Source: Stomorhina lunata (Eukaryota; Arthropoda; Insecta; Diptera; Rhiniidae). Taken from it: DNA of 64,000 nucleotides. The stretch covers positions 128,751,983 through 128,815,982 of the forward strand of contig OW121742.1 of the NCBI GenBank assembly GCA_933228675.1, read 5' to 3'. Both the position numbers and the translations under genes were made by a program. Each line of letters begins with the position of its first letter. Positions within the stretch are counted from its first letter, which is position 1. A model generated the notes under the pieces. That model saw nothing but the letters and a program-made list of their open reading frames with translations, made no database searches and was not told the origin of the DNA. Positions 38,384-51,606 of this stretch are shown here, in pieces.

Positions 38384-38550
38384 TCCTAATATATAAAAAT
38401 GAATGAAACTCTTTATAACTATAACTCGAGAACGTGCTCATCTATCCAAACCAATTCCAACCAAGTCTTTGTTCCGACTATTTAGTAGATACTTTATGTA
38501 AAGTTTACTCAAAATCGGTCGAGCGGTTCTTTATTTATCATTTTTTTTGT
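38384..38550 (+). mobile_element. Possible Helitron-type 5' end
   Basis: TCCTAATATATAAAAATGAA, followed by ATAACTCGAGAACG and ACTCAAAATCGGTCGAGCGG, resembles the 5' end of non-autonomous Helitrons common in insects (TC start, no terminal inverted repeat). A matching 3' hairpin with CTRR could not be located, so the call rests on resemblance. Confidence 0.35.
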
Positions 38551-38737
38551 AACAAATTAGTATTTTGTAGAGTTTATAAAAGCCATGGAAATTTTTTATA
38601 TTTACATATTTTATAATATAGTTTTCATATATTGTATAAACTCTATAAATTATCTTCTATATATATACAAATTTGATCATGTTATGATCCTTAGCCAAGT
38701 GGTTGCAAATTATCCAACAAAGGCTACTAAGCTAATA

Positions 38738-39010
38738 TGACTAACATCCGACAGGTGGCGGCACTGAAAAATACTCAAAATTAATTCAATTGTAAACCGT
38801 GCATTTGATCACGCATTTGATCTTTAGCAAAGGACTGCATGTGAGTGGAGGGAGGTTTCTAGTCGGTGCGATTAATTCCCGATAGATGGCACCACTGAAA
38901 ATTGTTAAAAATGCATTGAATCGTAAACATGTGTTGATAGGAAAAAATCAATAAAATGATTCAAAATTAATTGGACATTTTTGTAATGTCTTTACTTCAA
39001 ATTTATTTAA
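38738..39010 (+). repeat. Dispersed repeat family C, copy 1
   Basis: Shares an extended similarity with 47650-47937 in the same orientation: CCGACAGGTGGCG, AATCGTAAAC, GCATTTGATCA, TTTCTAGTCGGTGCGATTAA, GATAGATGG, GTAATGTCTTTACTTCAAAT. The unit is internally repetitious, with a roughly duplicated block CACTGAAAA...AATTGTAAAC...GCATTTGATC. No coding capacity. Confidence 0.65.
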
Positions 39011-42000
39011 GTTGCCGCTTTTAAATAAACTTTAACGGATTTATACTGTATATACAAATATTAAAGTTAAATCTTATAACTAGTTATATGCAGCTGTTTT
39101 TAAACTTGATACTTATATAAATTTTAAAGTAAGTTTACAAAATTTTCTCAAGCATGCAATTGATGAAATTTGTTTACAATGTTGTTAACAAAATTCCAAA
39201 TGAAAACAAAGAGTTAAACACACAAAAGCATTTAAAAATAACAGACAATAAGCCAAAAAAAAAAAAAGAATATTAAGTGAAAATCATTGATGTTGTATAA
39301 CTTTTGTTGCAACATTTTACTTTTTGCATTAATTTTTGGGTTCACAAAAGATTTTACAAATGCACATAATATTTTGGATGCACATACAGAAAACAAACAA
39401 AATTAACTTCTATATAACATATGTGTGTATGTATGTATGTACATACAAATACACAGAGAAACATACATACATATTGATATATGTATGTCTGTAAGGATTT
39501 GTGTGGCAGTAAATGAAAATCATTTTACTGAATTTTCTATTTGTAATATTCGTTTATAAAAATTTTAAATATAATGTATGTAATACAGCAGCAATAACGT
39601 GGCCACATATTTTGCATTAAATGAACTTTTATAATATTTTAGAGATCTTTTGATTTAAAGTCCATTCATAATCAGTTAGTTATTCACATATAAACCTGTA
39701 CGATCAAATTGCTATCAATTATTATTTGAATTAAATTTTGCCTTAAGGATTTTTTGCAGTTAACCAAAGTTAGAAAGCTGCTTTACTGGTTACGTTAGTC
39801 ATGGCATGTGTGGCATTCAGTGCGTAAATGTACTGGTGTCAGTTTGTAAATGTATCTACATGCGTATCTATGTAGATATTGCATATGAATATGCGTGTTA
39901 TTTTAACTAGTGATGGCAAATTGCTCTACATGTTGCTGCTGGTTTTGTTGTTCTTGCTGTTGCATAAAACAACAATAACATTATTTTACATTTTCACAGA
40001 AAAGCAACACACTTTAGTTTTGGAAAATATTTTTATTTACCCTCATCGACACTCCCTCACCTTCTCGCATTCTCTGATGTAAGTCAAAATCGGCTGCTTA
40101 CTTAAAAATGCATTTTTGAAATTGTTCTAGTTTCTAGAGAACACTTTACCCTGCAATTGCTCTATCATCGCTCAGTCTACTTACATGAGATTATGTGCAT
40201 ACATTAACAGTTTTGTTTTCATTTTCTTTTTTTTTTTTTTTTTTGTTTTCTTCTCTTCTTCAACTCTTTGCCAAAAATTTAGGTTTTGATCTTAAAAACA
40301 AGTTAGTTAGTAATTGCTTCAAGTTAAAAGTGTTAGGCTGTGTTATTTCGTAACATGTTATCGTTGGCTGTTGTTAAGCAAAATTCAATTGGTTTGTAGT
40401 TATGCAAGAGTAGGTGTAAACATGAGCAGCAATAACAACAGCTACATCAACATCCTTTTGGTAACCTTTATTCTTAACTCGTTAAAGGACTTTCACATAA
40501 GCCTCATAACGATTGATTTGAATTGTACGTATGTATGTTTGCTTAAATGTGTCTGTGTTCGTCATCATCATTGTTATATAAAATTTGTAAAATGTACTAG
40601 AATAAGACATTGCTGTTGCTATTAAAAAAAACATATGTATATGTGCTTTTGTTTGTACGAGTTTTGGCAAAATGTTGCAATGTTGTGGTATCGTATGTTC
40701 AGCGGTTGATGCTTGTGGCAAGGCCACCACATTGCTGCAGGCTAGGGTCATTTGTAGTTTTTATTTCTGTCCATTTTTTCCCTCGTCTCGAGCATTTTTA
40801 TTTCGATTGCAAAAAAAAAAAAAACTTGCATCTCATATTGTATTAGTTAGAACTCAGTATGTGTTTGGTTAACCCTTGTCAAATGAAAATTTGCATAAAA
40901 TTTAACAAAGGCCTGGTCAGTGTGTTGCATCACTTACACATACACAAGTTCACTTGTAATTTAAATGTGTGATGATGGTGTGCGTGCGTAAATGTTTTTG
41001 TTTACAAGAGGCCAGTAAAAGCATAAGCGTAGAAACAGGAAGGAAAGAAAGTAAACAATAAAATTAAAACGATGAGAATAATTCAAATTTTTATAAATTT
41101 TTTATGAAAAACATTATTATTTTGAATTTTCCATTTAAATATAAAAACTTCGAAAATATATTAAATCCCTTTATAAAAGATTGATCTTCATTTAAGAACA
41201 GATTACTTAATTTTTTAATCGTATAGGGAGCAATAAGCTCTGTAGTAATGGATTAAGTATTTATAAGTTTAAATATACATATTTCTATAAAAAAAAATTA
41301 CTCCATACGCCCATGCAACAGTTATTTTTTCTGTTTTGACTAATCGTTTCATATGTTGAGCAAAATATTTTGACAAACCTTTCTTTTCCTATAGTTTAAA
41401 ATTAAAAATTGTGCAATACTTAACAAAAAACTGGTTTAATTTCAAAATAATCTTATATTTTTTCTAATAAATATGGAAATTAAAGCTTCCCTTCTTCTTC
41501 CCTTGTTGTTTATATCATTGATGCACTAAAATGACAGATAACAAACTTTAAGACAGATTAATTTATTTTGTAGTAAAAGCTACAGCCACGTAGGGTATTT
41601 TTAGACAAGTTTGACCTAACCATAATTCGTATTTTAACTTCTATAGACTGAAAGTTATCATAGGTTTGAGACTTGTTGTTTTATGTTTACAGAGTTTTTT
41701 TTTTAAATTTCTCTACGAAAAATGTGGCAATTTGTACCTTTTGTGTATTTGTTGCAATGTTTTCGATCGAATTTACCACATAACATTAAATATGAAAATA
41801 AAAATGAAAAACAAAAAAAGAGTTTCATCCCATGCTTTCAATAAGTTCGAACATGATAGAAACATGCTTAGAATTATGGCAACAAAAGCAATAAAAACAA
41901 CAAATTATAAACTTGAAAACCGTTTGTGCAACAACTGCTCAAGCCTTTCTATCAATAATTAAACAATTTTCTATATTGCAACATAAACTAGACAAATACA

Positions 42001-43325
42001 TACATACATATAAACACTTAGACATATCTATACAATCACATTGTTAGCTACAAAATGGCAACAGATTGTTAGATACTTTTTAGTATTCACACAAGCAAAA
42101 ATACATTTTGAAATGGTAAACAGATATATCGATACTTGCTTACATACATATGTATATAAAGAATACAATCATATATACTTGCATATGTATTAATGTTTGT
42201 GTGAATGACCAAAAACCATATTAAGAGTAAGAGAATTGTAAAAATAGTTTGTTTGCATGGTTTGTGGCATGTTGTTGACATATAAAAACAACAAGTAAAC
42301 AACAACCAAACTACCAACAACCAACAACATACAATTTTATAACAACTCCCCCATACAAACTAACATTTGAAGCAGCAGAAAGAAAAAAAGTATAAGTTTG
42401 GAACACACACACACGCACTGCTACATACATACATTATAAATACATTTCTTTTACCAAAAGATAACAATGTTTTCTCTGTGTACTTTTTTTGGTAACAACT
42501 CCAACAATTGCAGCAACATCAGTAATTTTCATCAACAACAGTTTCTGTTCAATTTTCTGTCTGCCTTTATGGGAAAGTGTGTAGTTGTTGCTAAAGGTTT
42601 TTCTTTTGTTATTTCAACATGTTGTAGTTGTTATTGCATTTTTTGTTGTTGCTGCTATTCGACAGCATTTACAATATTCTCTTTACAATTGCTTTTTATC
42701 ACACACCACACTTTTAACACAGTGGTAATTTAATTGAACGGACATAACGGCTGAAGAGTCACTTCTGGTTAATTGAAAGCAATTAAGTGTAAAATTGCAA
42801 ACTTTGATTGCAGCTGCTGCCGATTACTGCAACTACTTGAATTGCTATTGCTGCCATAGTTGATTTTGTTGCAACTTGAATTTTGTGGAGCGTTTTTATT
42901 TTTAATACAACATTTTCTATACATAACAACATATTATTATTTTTATACATATATATTTTGGTGGCAGTTGTATGTACAAAGCTCTACAATATAGTCAATC
43001 ATTTTGTTGCAACAATGTCAACTGCAAAATTGCTGTTGATTTTAATTAAAACACGACAAATTTTATAAGAAAATAATGGTTCATTTAAAGCAATTAATTC
43101 TATGTATTTTTATATTATCTCCTTCTGGAAAATTTTTTAATGAACTTCACTTTTTCGAATTGTATATTAAGTACGACGTGCAAACATATTTATGTTCGTT
43201 TTATATACAAATATTGAGTGAAATTCACTTAGAACGATAACCAATAAAAAATTGTTCGTAAATAAAAAAGTTTAATTATTCACTTATAAAATATCAGCGA
43301 TACAATTAAGGTGACTATAAATACA
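39011..43325. other. AT-rich non-coding stretch
   Basis: No supported gene. Simple repeats include TATG/CATA tracts at 39420-39485, a T-run at 40228-40244 and TACATACATA tracts near 42000 and 42425. The open frames at 40314-40872, 41666-41962 and 42467-42733 (+) are of low-complexity composition (Leu, Cys, Phe) or lack motifs. Confidence 0.45.
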
Positions 43326-43753
43326 TCAATTGGAGATATTTGTTGTATTAAATTTTGTTGGTGTAACAACGGTAGATATACTACCACTATATGGGGGAAA
43401 ATATGTTTGAAGCTCATGCTGATGTTTGCAATGTAAAGGCAAATAATCAAAACACTTTCTAATTCGATGATATTTTCCGGCAGCATGTTTGTAATTTAAT
43501 TGATAAATTGATGATGATAATGGTTCCATCAACCATGAGGTCCATAGTATGGACTTCCTACTACCACATCATTAAATCTTGAAGAAATATTTATATGAAA
43601 ATTCAAGTTTTTTTGACAATCGGCCAAGTCTTGATCTAAGTGGTGTAGGGTATTATATAATAAGGCTTCAGTGTCTACAAACTTCTCCACAGTTTGACTG
43701 TATTTCATTAAAATTGTATTTTCTCTGGTTAAGCTCGAATATTGACACATCAT
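43326..43753 (-). pseudogene. Candidate frameshifted gene or gene remnant (unknown family)
   Basis: Two minus-strand frames abut and have balanced, protein-like composition unlike the surrounding chance frames. The first (43753-43529, 74 codons) starts MMCQYSSLTRENT and contains SQTVEKFVDTEALL, HHLDQDLADCQKN and VVVGSPYYGPHG. The second continues from the codon after GPHG, shifted by one base, with MEPLSSSIYQLNYKH, AAGKYHRIRKC and HQHELQTYFPPYSG, and stops at 43326. Joined they would give about 140 residues. The junction carries an in-frame TGA in the first frame. Possible explanations are a pseudogene, a small unseen intron, a sequencing indel, or coincidence. I recognise no family. Confidence 0.35.
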
Positions 43754-44176
43754 TACGATAACTTGATGTCAAAGAAATTACCACCAATTTTAATATAAAT
43801 TCATGATTTTTACTTACATATGTATGTATGTATGTATGCACTTAACACTAAAGAGCTACTGATTGATTAACCATAAACTTTACATTTGTAAAATAATATA
43901 CATAAAACATTCACTCTAGAAATTAATTAGTGGGAGGACTTCTAGCGCTTTATAGTAGTTGCTGTCTAGTACATTGTTACATCGATTTGTCCTGTTGTCT
44001 GATTTTTAAAATATCTGTTCTGTGTTTTAACCAAAAACCAAATATGTAATGATTACAACTTCACACAATTTATTGAAATAACCACAAAAGAACATTTTCC
44101 ACAAATAATAAAATTGAAACTTATAAAAGCACAATTAGCGACTGTTGGTGGTCGCAATAAAATAAGTATAATAAAA
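43754..44176. other. AT-rich non-coding stretch
   Basis: No gene seen. A TATGTATGTATGTATG tract lies at about 43818-43838. Confidence 0.45.
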
Positions 44177-44796
44177 CAACAAGTAAGAAAAGCTATAGTC
44201 GGTCAAGCCCGACTATATGATAACCTTCACTACTAAGGTCACATATGGATCAACAATTTAACAACTTTTCCCTAAGTCTTTTTTTTTAATGTCGAGATTT
44301 AAATATATTTATGTCATTTCCGGATAAGGGTCTGATATGGGAGCTAGGGTCAATTGTGGATCGATTGTTACCAAATTTCGGTAAAAGATTTATAAATACA
44401 AAATATTTATCTGTGCAAAGTTTTAGTAATAAAATGCATTTATATTTAGATTTATAAGCTTTTATGGGCATTTTAACTACTTTTGAGAATGTGTCTAGTA
44501 TGGAAGGTATGGTCAAATAAAGGCCGATGCCTACAAAATTAGGTATTTGTATTAGATATTATTAAAATATAACAAAATTTGTGGTTGTAAAGGACCAAAA
44601 ACTATATTTCAGGATGGCATCCTTTTGGGAGGCACCCTAAATAGTAATCCGATATAATCATGTCTATCGGACTTCGTTAAAACAACTCAGGGAGTGATTC
44701 TGAGTCAATTTGTATACTTAAAGGTGGGTCTCAGACAAATATTTCCATGCACAAACCAATATACCCCTTCCTATGGCGGTGATGGGTATAATAAAC
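44177..44796 (+). mobile_element. Family A repeat, copy at 44 kb
   Basis: Starts AACAAGTAAGAAAAGCTATA with TCGGTCAAGCCCGACTATAT and ACCTTCACTACTAAGGTCA. It carries GGGAGCTAGGGTCAATTG, then the tail words CAGGGAGTGATTCTGAGTCA and AAAGGTGGGTCTCAGACAAA, and ends in GGCGGTGATGGGTATAATAA. The GACR tract seen in other copies is missing. Non-coding. Confidence 0.7.
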
Positions 44797-47649
44797 TGAT
44801 AAGTGTTTAAATCAAATCAACCAATATTAATTATTATTATACTCTCATATATAACTGCGCCATCTAGTAATAAACAGTTTGGTTATTATCATTACTTTTC
44901 CAACTAGAACGAATGCATACCAAAAGAAAATGAATCATAGGAAATTGTAACATATTTAGATAAGATACATACATTTTCTTGGTTTGTGTCTTTAATATGT
45001 AATTTCGATAACTTTTGGGTTTGTTTCACAACTAAAAGATATTGGCAGAGTGTGGTCAGTGTTTCTAATTTTATATAGCAGAACAAATAAATAAATCCTT
45101 CTAAATCCTTCAAATTATAAAATAAAATTTACAAAAAATTAAAAAAATCATTGATATTTTTTGGATACTTACACATATCAAAAATTCGTATGTTCAATAA
45201 CAGAAATAAGAAAAAATATTCTTATACCAATTTCGACATAAAAAACTAAAAATTGAATTTAATTCTTTAAAAAAAATTTAAGCTTTTTTTAATACATCAA
45301 ATAACGAAAGTATCAAATTTGAATTTAAATTTTCCCTTTTTTACACCCAAACAATGAAAATAGAAAAAAATCTTAAAATGTTATTTATTTTTTGAAACAT
45401 TCCCTCTCACATCTTCATATCTATAAAGAGTTACACAAATGACTAAGTACTTATATGTAGTTACATACATACTATATATGTATATGAATATGTGTATATG
45501 TATGAAAAGGATATTGTTTAAATTAAGTAAACATTGTCGGGAATATTAAAACACACACACACACATACTGTCAGACTCATATACAACATATGAACAATCA
45601 TAGCAAAAGTAAATAAGTTCATTCATTCATTCATTTGTTTTTTATTCATACGTATAATGGGTTTTAATAGACGCATAAATTACACAGTGAATTTAAATTT
45701 TAAAAAATAATTTTCATACATTTTATTTTTACCATTATTTTACTTTATGTATATTTTTTTATAACGAAACATTAAAACACAGTCATATTTAAATAGGAAA
45801 GGATACATTACCAATGCGTTGTATTGTATTTGCTGCCGTATGTCTGGTTTCTATATTGAATTTAGTATATATGTACATATTTTTTTACGTCTATAAACAC
45901 TTTGGCTCTTTATTAATTTATATGTATGAATGTATTTTTTGTTTTTCTGCATAATACATGTTGTTTTTAACACCATTATTCATAGAGTTATGGCCAAAAA
46001 GTTTTTACATATGCATTTTTACATCTATTTACTCACATATTGACTGCTTTGTGTTAATTTTAAAAATCAACACACCCACAAAACTTTACTTTATTTTACA
46101 AATTTTTTTGAATTTTTGGCTTTGAAATTTTGTATTGTTAAATAAATATCCATTCGGCGGTATTGTTCAGTTATTTTATCACAAAAATTTTATAAATTAA
46201 CAGAAAAATCAGTTGTTGAAAAAAACAGAAATATATTTGTATGTAAATACATACATACATTTGTATATATGTATGTACTTACTCATATACCACTTTATAA
46301 AACAATTGATTGTGGTGGTATATATATGTTAGCAAAAAACTGTGAAATTTTCATTTAGATACAATGCAATATGAAAATGATTGAATATTTTATACCAAAT
46401 GCGAAAGTGTGAACAATTTTGGTTGTGGATGAAAATAAAATTATAAATAAACTCAGCTTTTGAGGCGTTTTCGAAATTTAGATTTCCTAGAAAAATTAGA
46501 TTTGCCAGAAATACCTGATTTTGTAACAAATTTGATTGTATTTCGCCCATATTTGACCATACCTCAATTACAAGACACACTCTCAATAGTCGCTTTATTT
46601 ATTATGAGAATAATACATTTTTTTGTTAGTGATGAAGGGTATCAAGTAATCGGGATTGACCGTTATATTACTACTTATTTTAAATTTTATTTACACGTGG
46701 TATAAATACAAAATACAAAAAAAATGAAGCAGCCTTTTGAGGGCTTGTACATTTAATACTCTGGATATTCTTTTGTGAAATGTATTTTTAAATCAACTGC
46801 CTTAAAGTATTCTATACTTTATAAGAAATTTATACAATAGGTATATTAATGATTCAAAATATTATTTAACTCAAAATTTAACTTAATCAAAAATTATACT
46901 TTGTAAAATAAAAATCTTACATATCCACTTGATCAACAAGAGGGTATTAACTAAAAATTATTATATATTCACTTTTTTGAAGATTAGATTTGGAATATTT
47001 TGAGACTCCCTAAAATATGCTTTAATAGTTGATCCATATTTTCAGTAAAGAAATTGGTAGAGAATGCAAATAATTATTGAGAATTGTTGTAATCTAAGAA
47101 AATTTAATTTAACTAGCCAACTCCAGATGTCATGGTAATCAATTTTTTGTTATAATAAGGTTTTCTTATTCGAACGAACTTTTACGGATAAATCAACTTT
47201 TTATATTAGGGGGGAGGAACACATTTCGTACATACAATTCGTTACATACAATACATTTTTATAAATAAATTTTTTTTTTTTTTCAGTAAAATCGCTTTTA
47301 AAATATAGCAAAATGTGTACAGACACAAAAGAGAAAGGATGCAAATGTTTTTTCATCCATTCATGAGGTGAACGCCCGCTTTTTTTTTTTGAAAATATGA
47401 TATAGGTCTATAAGTTAGGAAAATCTTTTAAATTTGTTGATATTTGGTGTGCACTTGACCTCATTGGTGAAGAGTGTTAAAAAGTTGGGCCTGAGCGACA
47501 ATGGCATATTCTATTTTTATTTTTAATTTTTAATAACGTAGATGTCGTAGTTGTTATTTACTTATTATGAATTTAAGATGTATGAATATATTCCACTGTT
47601 CCGAATCTTACTAATGCACCCTTTTTGAGACTTATTTCCAAAGTTGGTA
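44797..47649. other. AT-rich stretch with scattered repeat fragments
   Basis: No gene supported. CCCATATTTGACCATACCTC (46547) and GATGAAGGGTATCAAG followed by GGGATTGACCGTTA (46631-46666) are decayed family A/B words on the minus strand. ACACACACACACACA lies at 45551-45565, and ATATGTATGTA tracts near 45470-45500 and 46250-46275. Confidence 0.45.
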
Positions 47650-47937
47650 TAACCAATTTCCGACAGGTAGCGCCACTAGAAATTTCTCAAAATGAATTAA
47701 ATCGTAAACTGTGCATTTGATCATGCTTTGATCTTTGCGCAGAGTTCTTGCGCATGAGTCGACGGAAGTTTCTGGTGCGATTAATTTTCGATAGATGGAC
47801 CCACTTAAAATTATTTAAAATTAATTGAATCGTAAACTATGCATTTGATCGATCATATGTTAGATCGGGCAAAATTATTAAAGTGATTCAAAATAATTAG
47901 ATATTTGAGTAATGTCTTTCCTTCAAATTTTTTTCAG
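47650..47937 (+). repeat. Dispersed repeat family C, copy 2
   Basis: A direct-orientation copy of 38738-39010, with TTCCGACAGGTAGCG, AATCGTAAACTGTGCATTTG, TTTCTGGTGCGATTAA, TTCGATAGATGG and GTAATGTCTTTCCTTCAAAT. The two copies are diverged but alignable throughout, and both contain the internal duplication. Confidence 0.65.
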
Positions 47938-48002
47938 TTTGTGGTACAGCTACGCGCATAGGGCACATTTAGTTATAATATATCGGACGACAGGATTTGA
48001 CT

Positions 48003-48062
48003 ATATTTCCTGACAATGTGTGGATTCTTTTGGTGCTGAATCCACACATTGTCAGGAAATAT
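48003..48062. repeat. Perfect 25-bp hairpin with 10-bp loop
   Basis: The left arm 48003-48027 and the right arm 48038-48062 are exact inverted repeats (core CTGACAATGTGTGGATTC), separated by a 10-bp loop. A short direct tandem repeat (AACGAATTTCAAAATA, twice) follows at about 48065-48096. No arm-to-arm mismatch is present, which is notable in an otherwise decayed region. Confidence 0.85.
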
Positions 48063-49266
48063 CGTAACGAATTTCAAAATAACGAATTTCAAAATAATCA
48101 CTTTTGAGGAAGGGCTCTCATGTTGAAACGGATAGAATACACCTAGATTAGGCTTCATTGTGGAATTTGTTGTTTTTTTCAAATAAACAGAGAAACGGAA
48201 ATTCCAAAACCTATTTGAAAAGTTACTTTTACTTATATAATTAAAATAAAATTCTTAATTCACCCTTTTAAAATTTGAAAATAAATTTATGTTTTCTTCT
48301 CGTTTACTTTAAAATGTAAATCTACTTTTAACGTTTAATTGTAAATCAGTTTAAATTTTTTTATTGTATTTTAATATTCTTAATTTATTTTTATGAAAGT
48401 GTGCGGGTGTTTATTAAATCTCTAATCCAATTTTGTATTGATTTTGTAATGATGCCACTTCAATAATCAATTTAAATCTAATTTAAAATCAACAATTCGG
48501 ATTAAATGTTAGTTGCCCATACCCATTGGTAAATATTTATTTTTTAAATGAGTCCTATTAATTAAAACAATTTTTTGTATCCTATTACAATTGTGCATAA
48601 TCAAAAACCATAATTTTATAATAAATATAATATTTGAACAGTAAATGATAGCCATAAATTTAAATTAAATTAAAAATCAATGAATACTAGAGTATTTTTA
48701 TTGAATCATTTATATAAAATAACAATTGAAAACTAAATAAAGAGTTAGAAGCAGAATCAACCTAGACGAAGGTTTGTTATACAACAAAATAAATATCTGT
48801 TTATTTTTCCACTCAAATTTTCATCAGTTTTCATTTCGTTTCCCGCATTATAAAATAAATGAAAAAATTAATAACATAAATATTATCATTGTCTACACAT
48901 TAACAATAAATTGCACAATTTAAACTCATTTACCTAACGAGATAATGATAATACTTATTTTCATCATGATGATGCCAATAATGATGACGACGATGTTTAC
49001 CGATAATGATGATGATGGTGCTGGTTGTAGTGGTGGTAGTGGTGTGAAAAATAAAAACAAATTATCCTATGAAAAAGGAAGAATAAATTGCTTCCATTAA
49101 TATATGTATGTATATGATATTTATATATTTTTTAGACATAATTTATGGCAATTTTTCAATTTCCCAATATAAATTTACTTTTAAATCTATCGAGAAAATA
49201 AAATTATAAATAATAGAGGTATTCACAAGGCAGAGAAGTTTACTTTAGTATGTGAATGAACGTATA
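48063..49266. other. AT-rich stretch with GAT/GTG trinucleotide tract
   Basis: No gene supported. ATGATGATG, GATGATGATGG and GTAGTGGTGGTAGTGG runs occupy about 48961-49045. Confidence 0.5.
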
Positions 49267-49268
49267 TA

Positions 49269-50088
49269 CCCAGTAAGAACAGTGTCAAATGTTTGAAATA
49301 TGATGACTTTTACATTTGATATCAAACGTTTTTTCAAAATTTTTTCAAACCTGAACAGATGTTTGAGATTCACATTCATTTTCAAATGAGGGTTCATTTG
49401 AGAATAAACGTTTGAAAAATGATAGTTTCGCAAATTGAGAATAAATGTTATTCTCAAATCATTATCAAACCCTAAGATGATTTGGGAATAATTTAAAAAA
49501 TGGTGTTATATATATTTGATATCAAACCTTATTTCAAACTTTTTTCAAACTTTAAAAAAAACTAATTTATGTTAAAAAAATTAATGTTTAAGATATTTAA
49601 ATGGAATGACAGTTCATTTCAAACAAATTCGTTATTTCTTTCGGATTTTTTACAATTGATCCATATTTGACCATAAAACCTTGCTTAAAAAATATCAAGA
49701 TTAAAAATTCAATAATATTCATTCAATTTTCTTTGTTGCTTAACATTTTTTTTACCTAACAATAAAAAAGATATATTTTAAGCAAAACAAATATGATGCA
49801 CCGTTTTCAAAAACAAAATAAACAAACTCAAAAAGATCAAAAATACAACGCCATTTTATTTATGTTCCACATGTAGATGATATCCACATTTGAAAAACTT
49901 TTGAGAATGAGGTTTGATAATGATTTGAGAATAAAGGCATTTCTCAATTTGAGAATAAAGTCCCCTTTTTATTGAGAACGCTATTATTCTTAAATCAGCA
50001 TCAAATCAGTATCAAACGTTTGACCTTTGAAAAAATATTTATTTTCAAATTATCCTCAATTTGAGAATAAACCTTTTTTCTTACTGGG
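49269..50088. mobile_element. TA-flanked foldback transposon (MITE, 820 bp)
   Basis: Exact terminal inverted repeats CCCAGTAAGAA (49269-49279) and TTCTTACTGGG (50078-50088) are flanked by TA on both sides (49267-49268 and 50089-50090), the Tc1/mariner-type duplication. The arms continue as imperfect inverted repeats; for example TTCTCAAATCATTATCAAAC near 49450 pairs with the segment around 49910-49930. The interior is made of degenerate words TTTGAGAATAAA and ATCAAACGTTTG. No transposase. Short frames inside are chance. Confidence 0.85.
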
Positions 50089-50090
50089 TA

Positions 50091-51606
50091 AAGATTGTCT
50101 TATCAACTTAAATTATCCAAGATTAAAACCCTACACAAAGTTCTTAGCCAAACACACAACCAAAGAGCATGCAATAATTGTTGACAATACACGAATCTTT
50201 CTTTTTACAAGGAAATCAAATGAATGAAATCAGTTAATGTGAATACCTCTAATAATATCTAAAGCGTGTGTTGGAAAAAAATCTATACAATTATCATCTA
50301 TGATGACACCTCCCACCATTTTTATGCAGAATTTGTAAGTAGGAGTGCTATTTGATGTTTGTATGAAAGTATGTGTAATCGTAGTAAGGGCTTAGGAGTC
50401 TTTGCTCGGAATGAAAGAGAGAGATTGAATAAATGAACAAATGTCCTTTTCAAACGGAAATTGGCGATTCAATCACAGGAAGTGTCAACGGTTATGGCGG
50501 TTGTAAATGATGTTCAATCGAGTTCAATACAAATATACTGGAAAAAAAAACTTACATTTCTACAAAGAGCCACAAATTCATGCTCACAAATACAAAATAT
50601 CTATGAACTGATGCGAACTGGCCTGTATTGTATCTACTCGAATTGTGAGTGTGAATGTTTGTGTGATAAACAGATTTAACGGAGACACTTTTTAACGATA
50701 AATTATGCATAGAGATGAAAATAATGATGCCGATGAAACTGAAGCTGAAACTGATGATTAAATGATACAATTTTCCTTTTTTTTTTGCACAGATGTTCTC
50801 TACGAGAGGCTAAATAAAAAAAATTAACAATCCGTGTTTAATTTAAATTGGAAAATGTTATAAATATTTGAAAAGAATTTCACAGTACTTAGTTCGTTGA
50901 TGGTGTTGATATCAGCAAAACTCAAATTGAATTTTAAGTTTTATGGACAAATAATTGATTATTATTTTTTAATATTGAATTCAAGAAGAGTCGGAAAACG
51001 ATAAGAACAATTTTCCTACTGACCTAAAATTTCGTTCAATTCTTTAGAAACGCATTATCTTAATGATGACAGATGACAGAGAGCGTGAGTCTTATCACTC
51101 AAGCGTTTTGCCCTAGACATTAAATTAAAATCCCATTTTCAAATTCTAAAACTATTTATTTTAACAAAAGCATTTCATTTTATAAAACAAATCGTACTAA
51201 CTTTTAGGCTTAGATCAAATAAATTTAAGTTAGAATTTAAAATGTTTACGTTACGCTTGTCAATGTTTAATGTCCCATTAGTTTTATTGTTTATTAAATA
51301 GTGTTAACATTTTATTCGTTAATATTGTTATTTGTTTATTTAATACAATATTTAGTTAATACTATTTCCTGTTAATTGAAAGAAAACACACACAAGAAAT
51401 TACACATGGGAAAAAACTTTAGAGTTTTCAAAATGATTTGCGTTTAACGGTTATTAATTTAATAATCAATTTATCTATTTATTTCCTTTGACAGTAATTG
51501 TACATGCTAACACCATTACCCTCTGCATTACTCTGTAATGCTGGTAAAATTTAACAATCATTAAAACTTTATAGATACTTTTGATCGGATATAGCTGGTT
51601 TCGAGA
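50091..51606. other. AT-rich non-coding stretch
   Basis: No gene supported. A frame at 50461-50679 (+) has fairly balanced composition at its start but no motif, and is not called. Confidence 0.45.
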
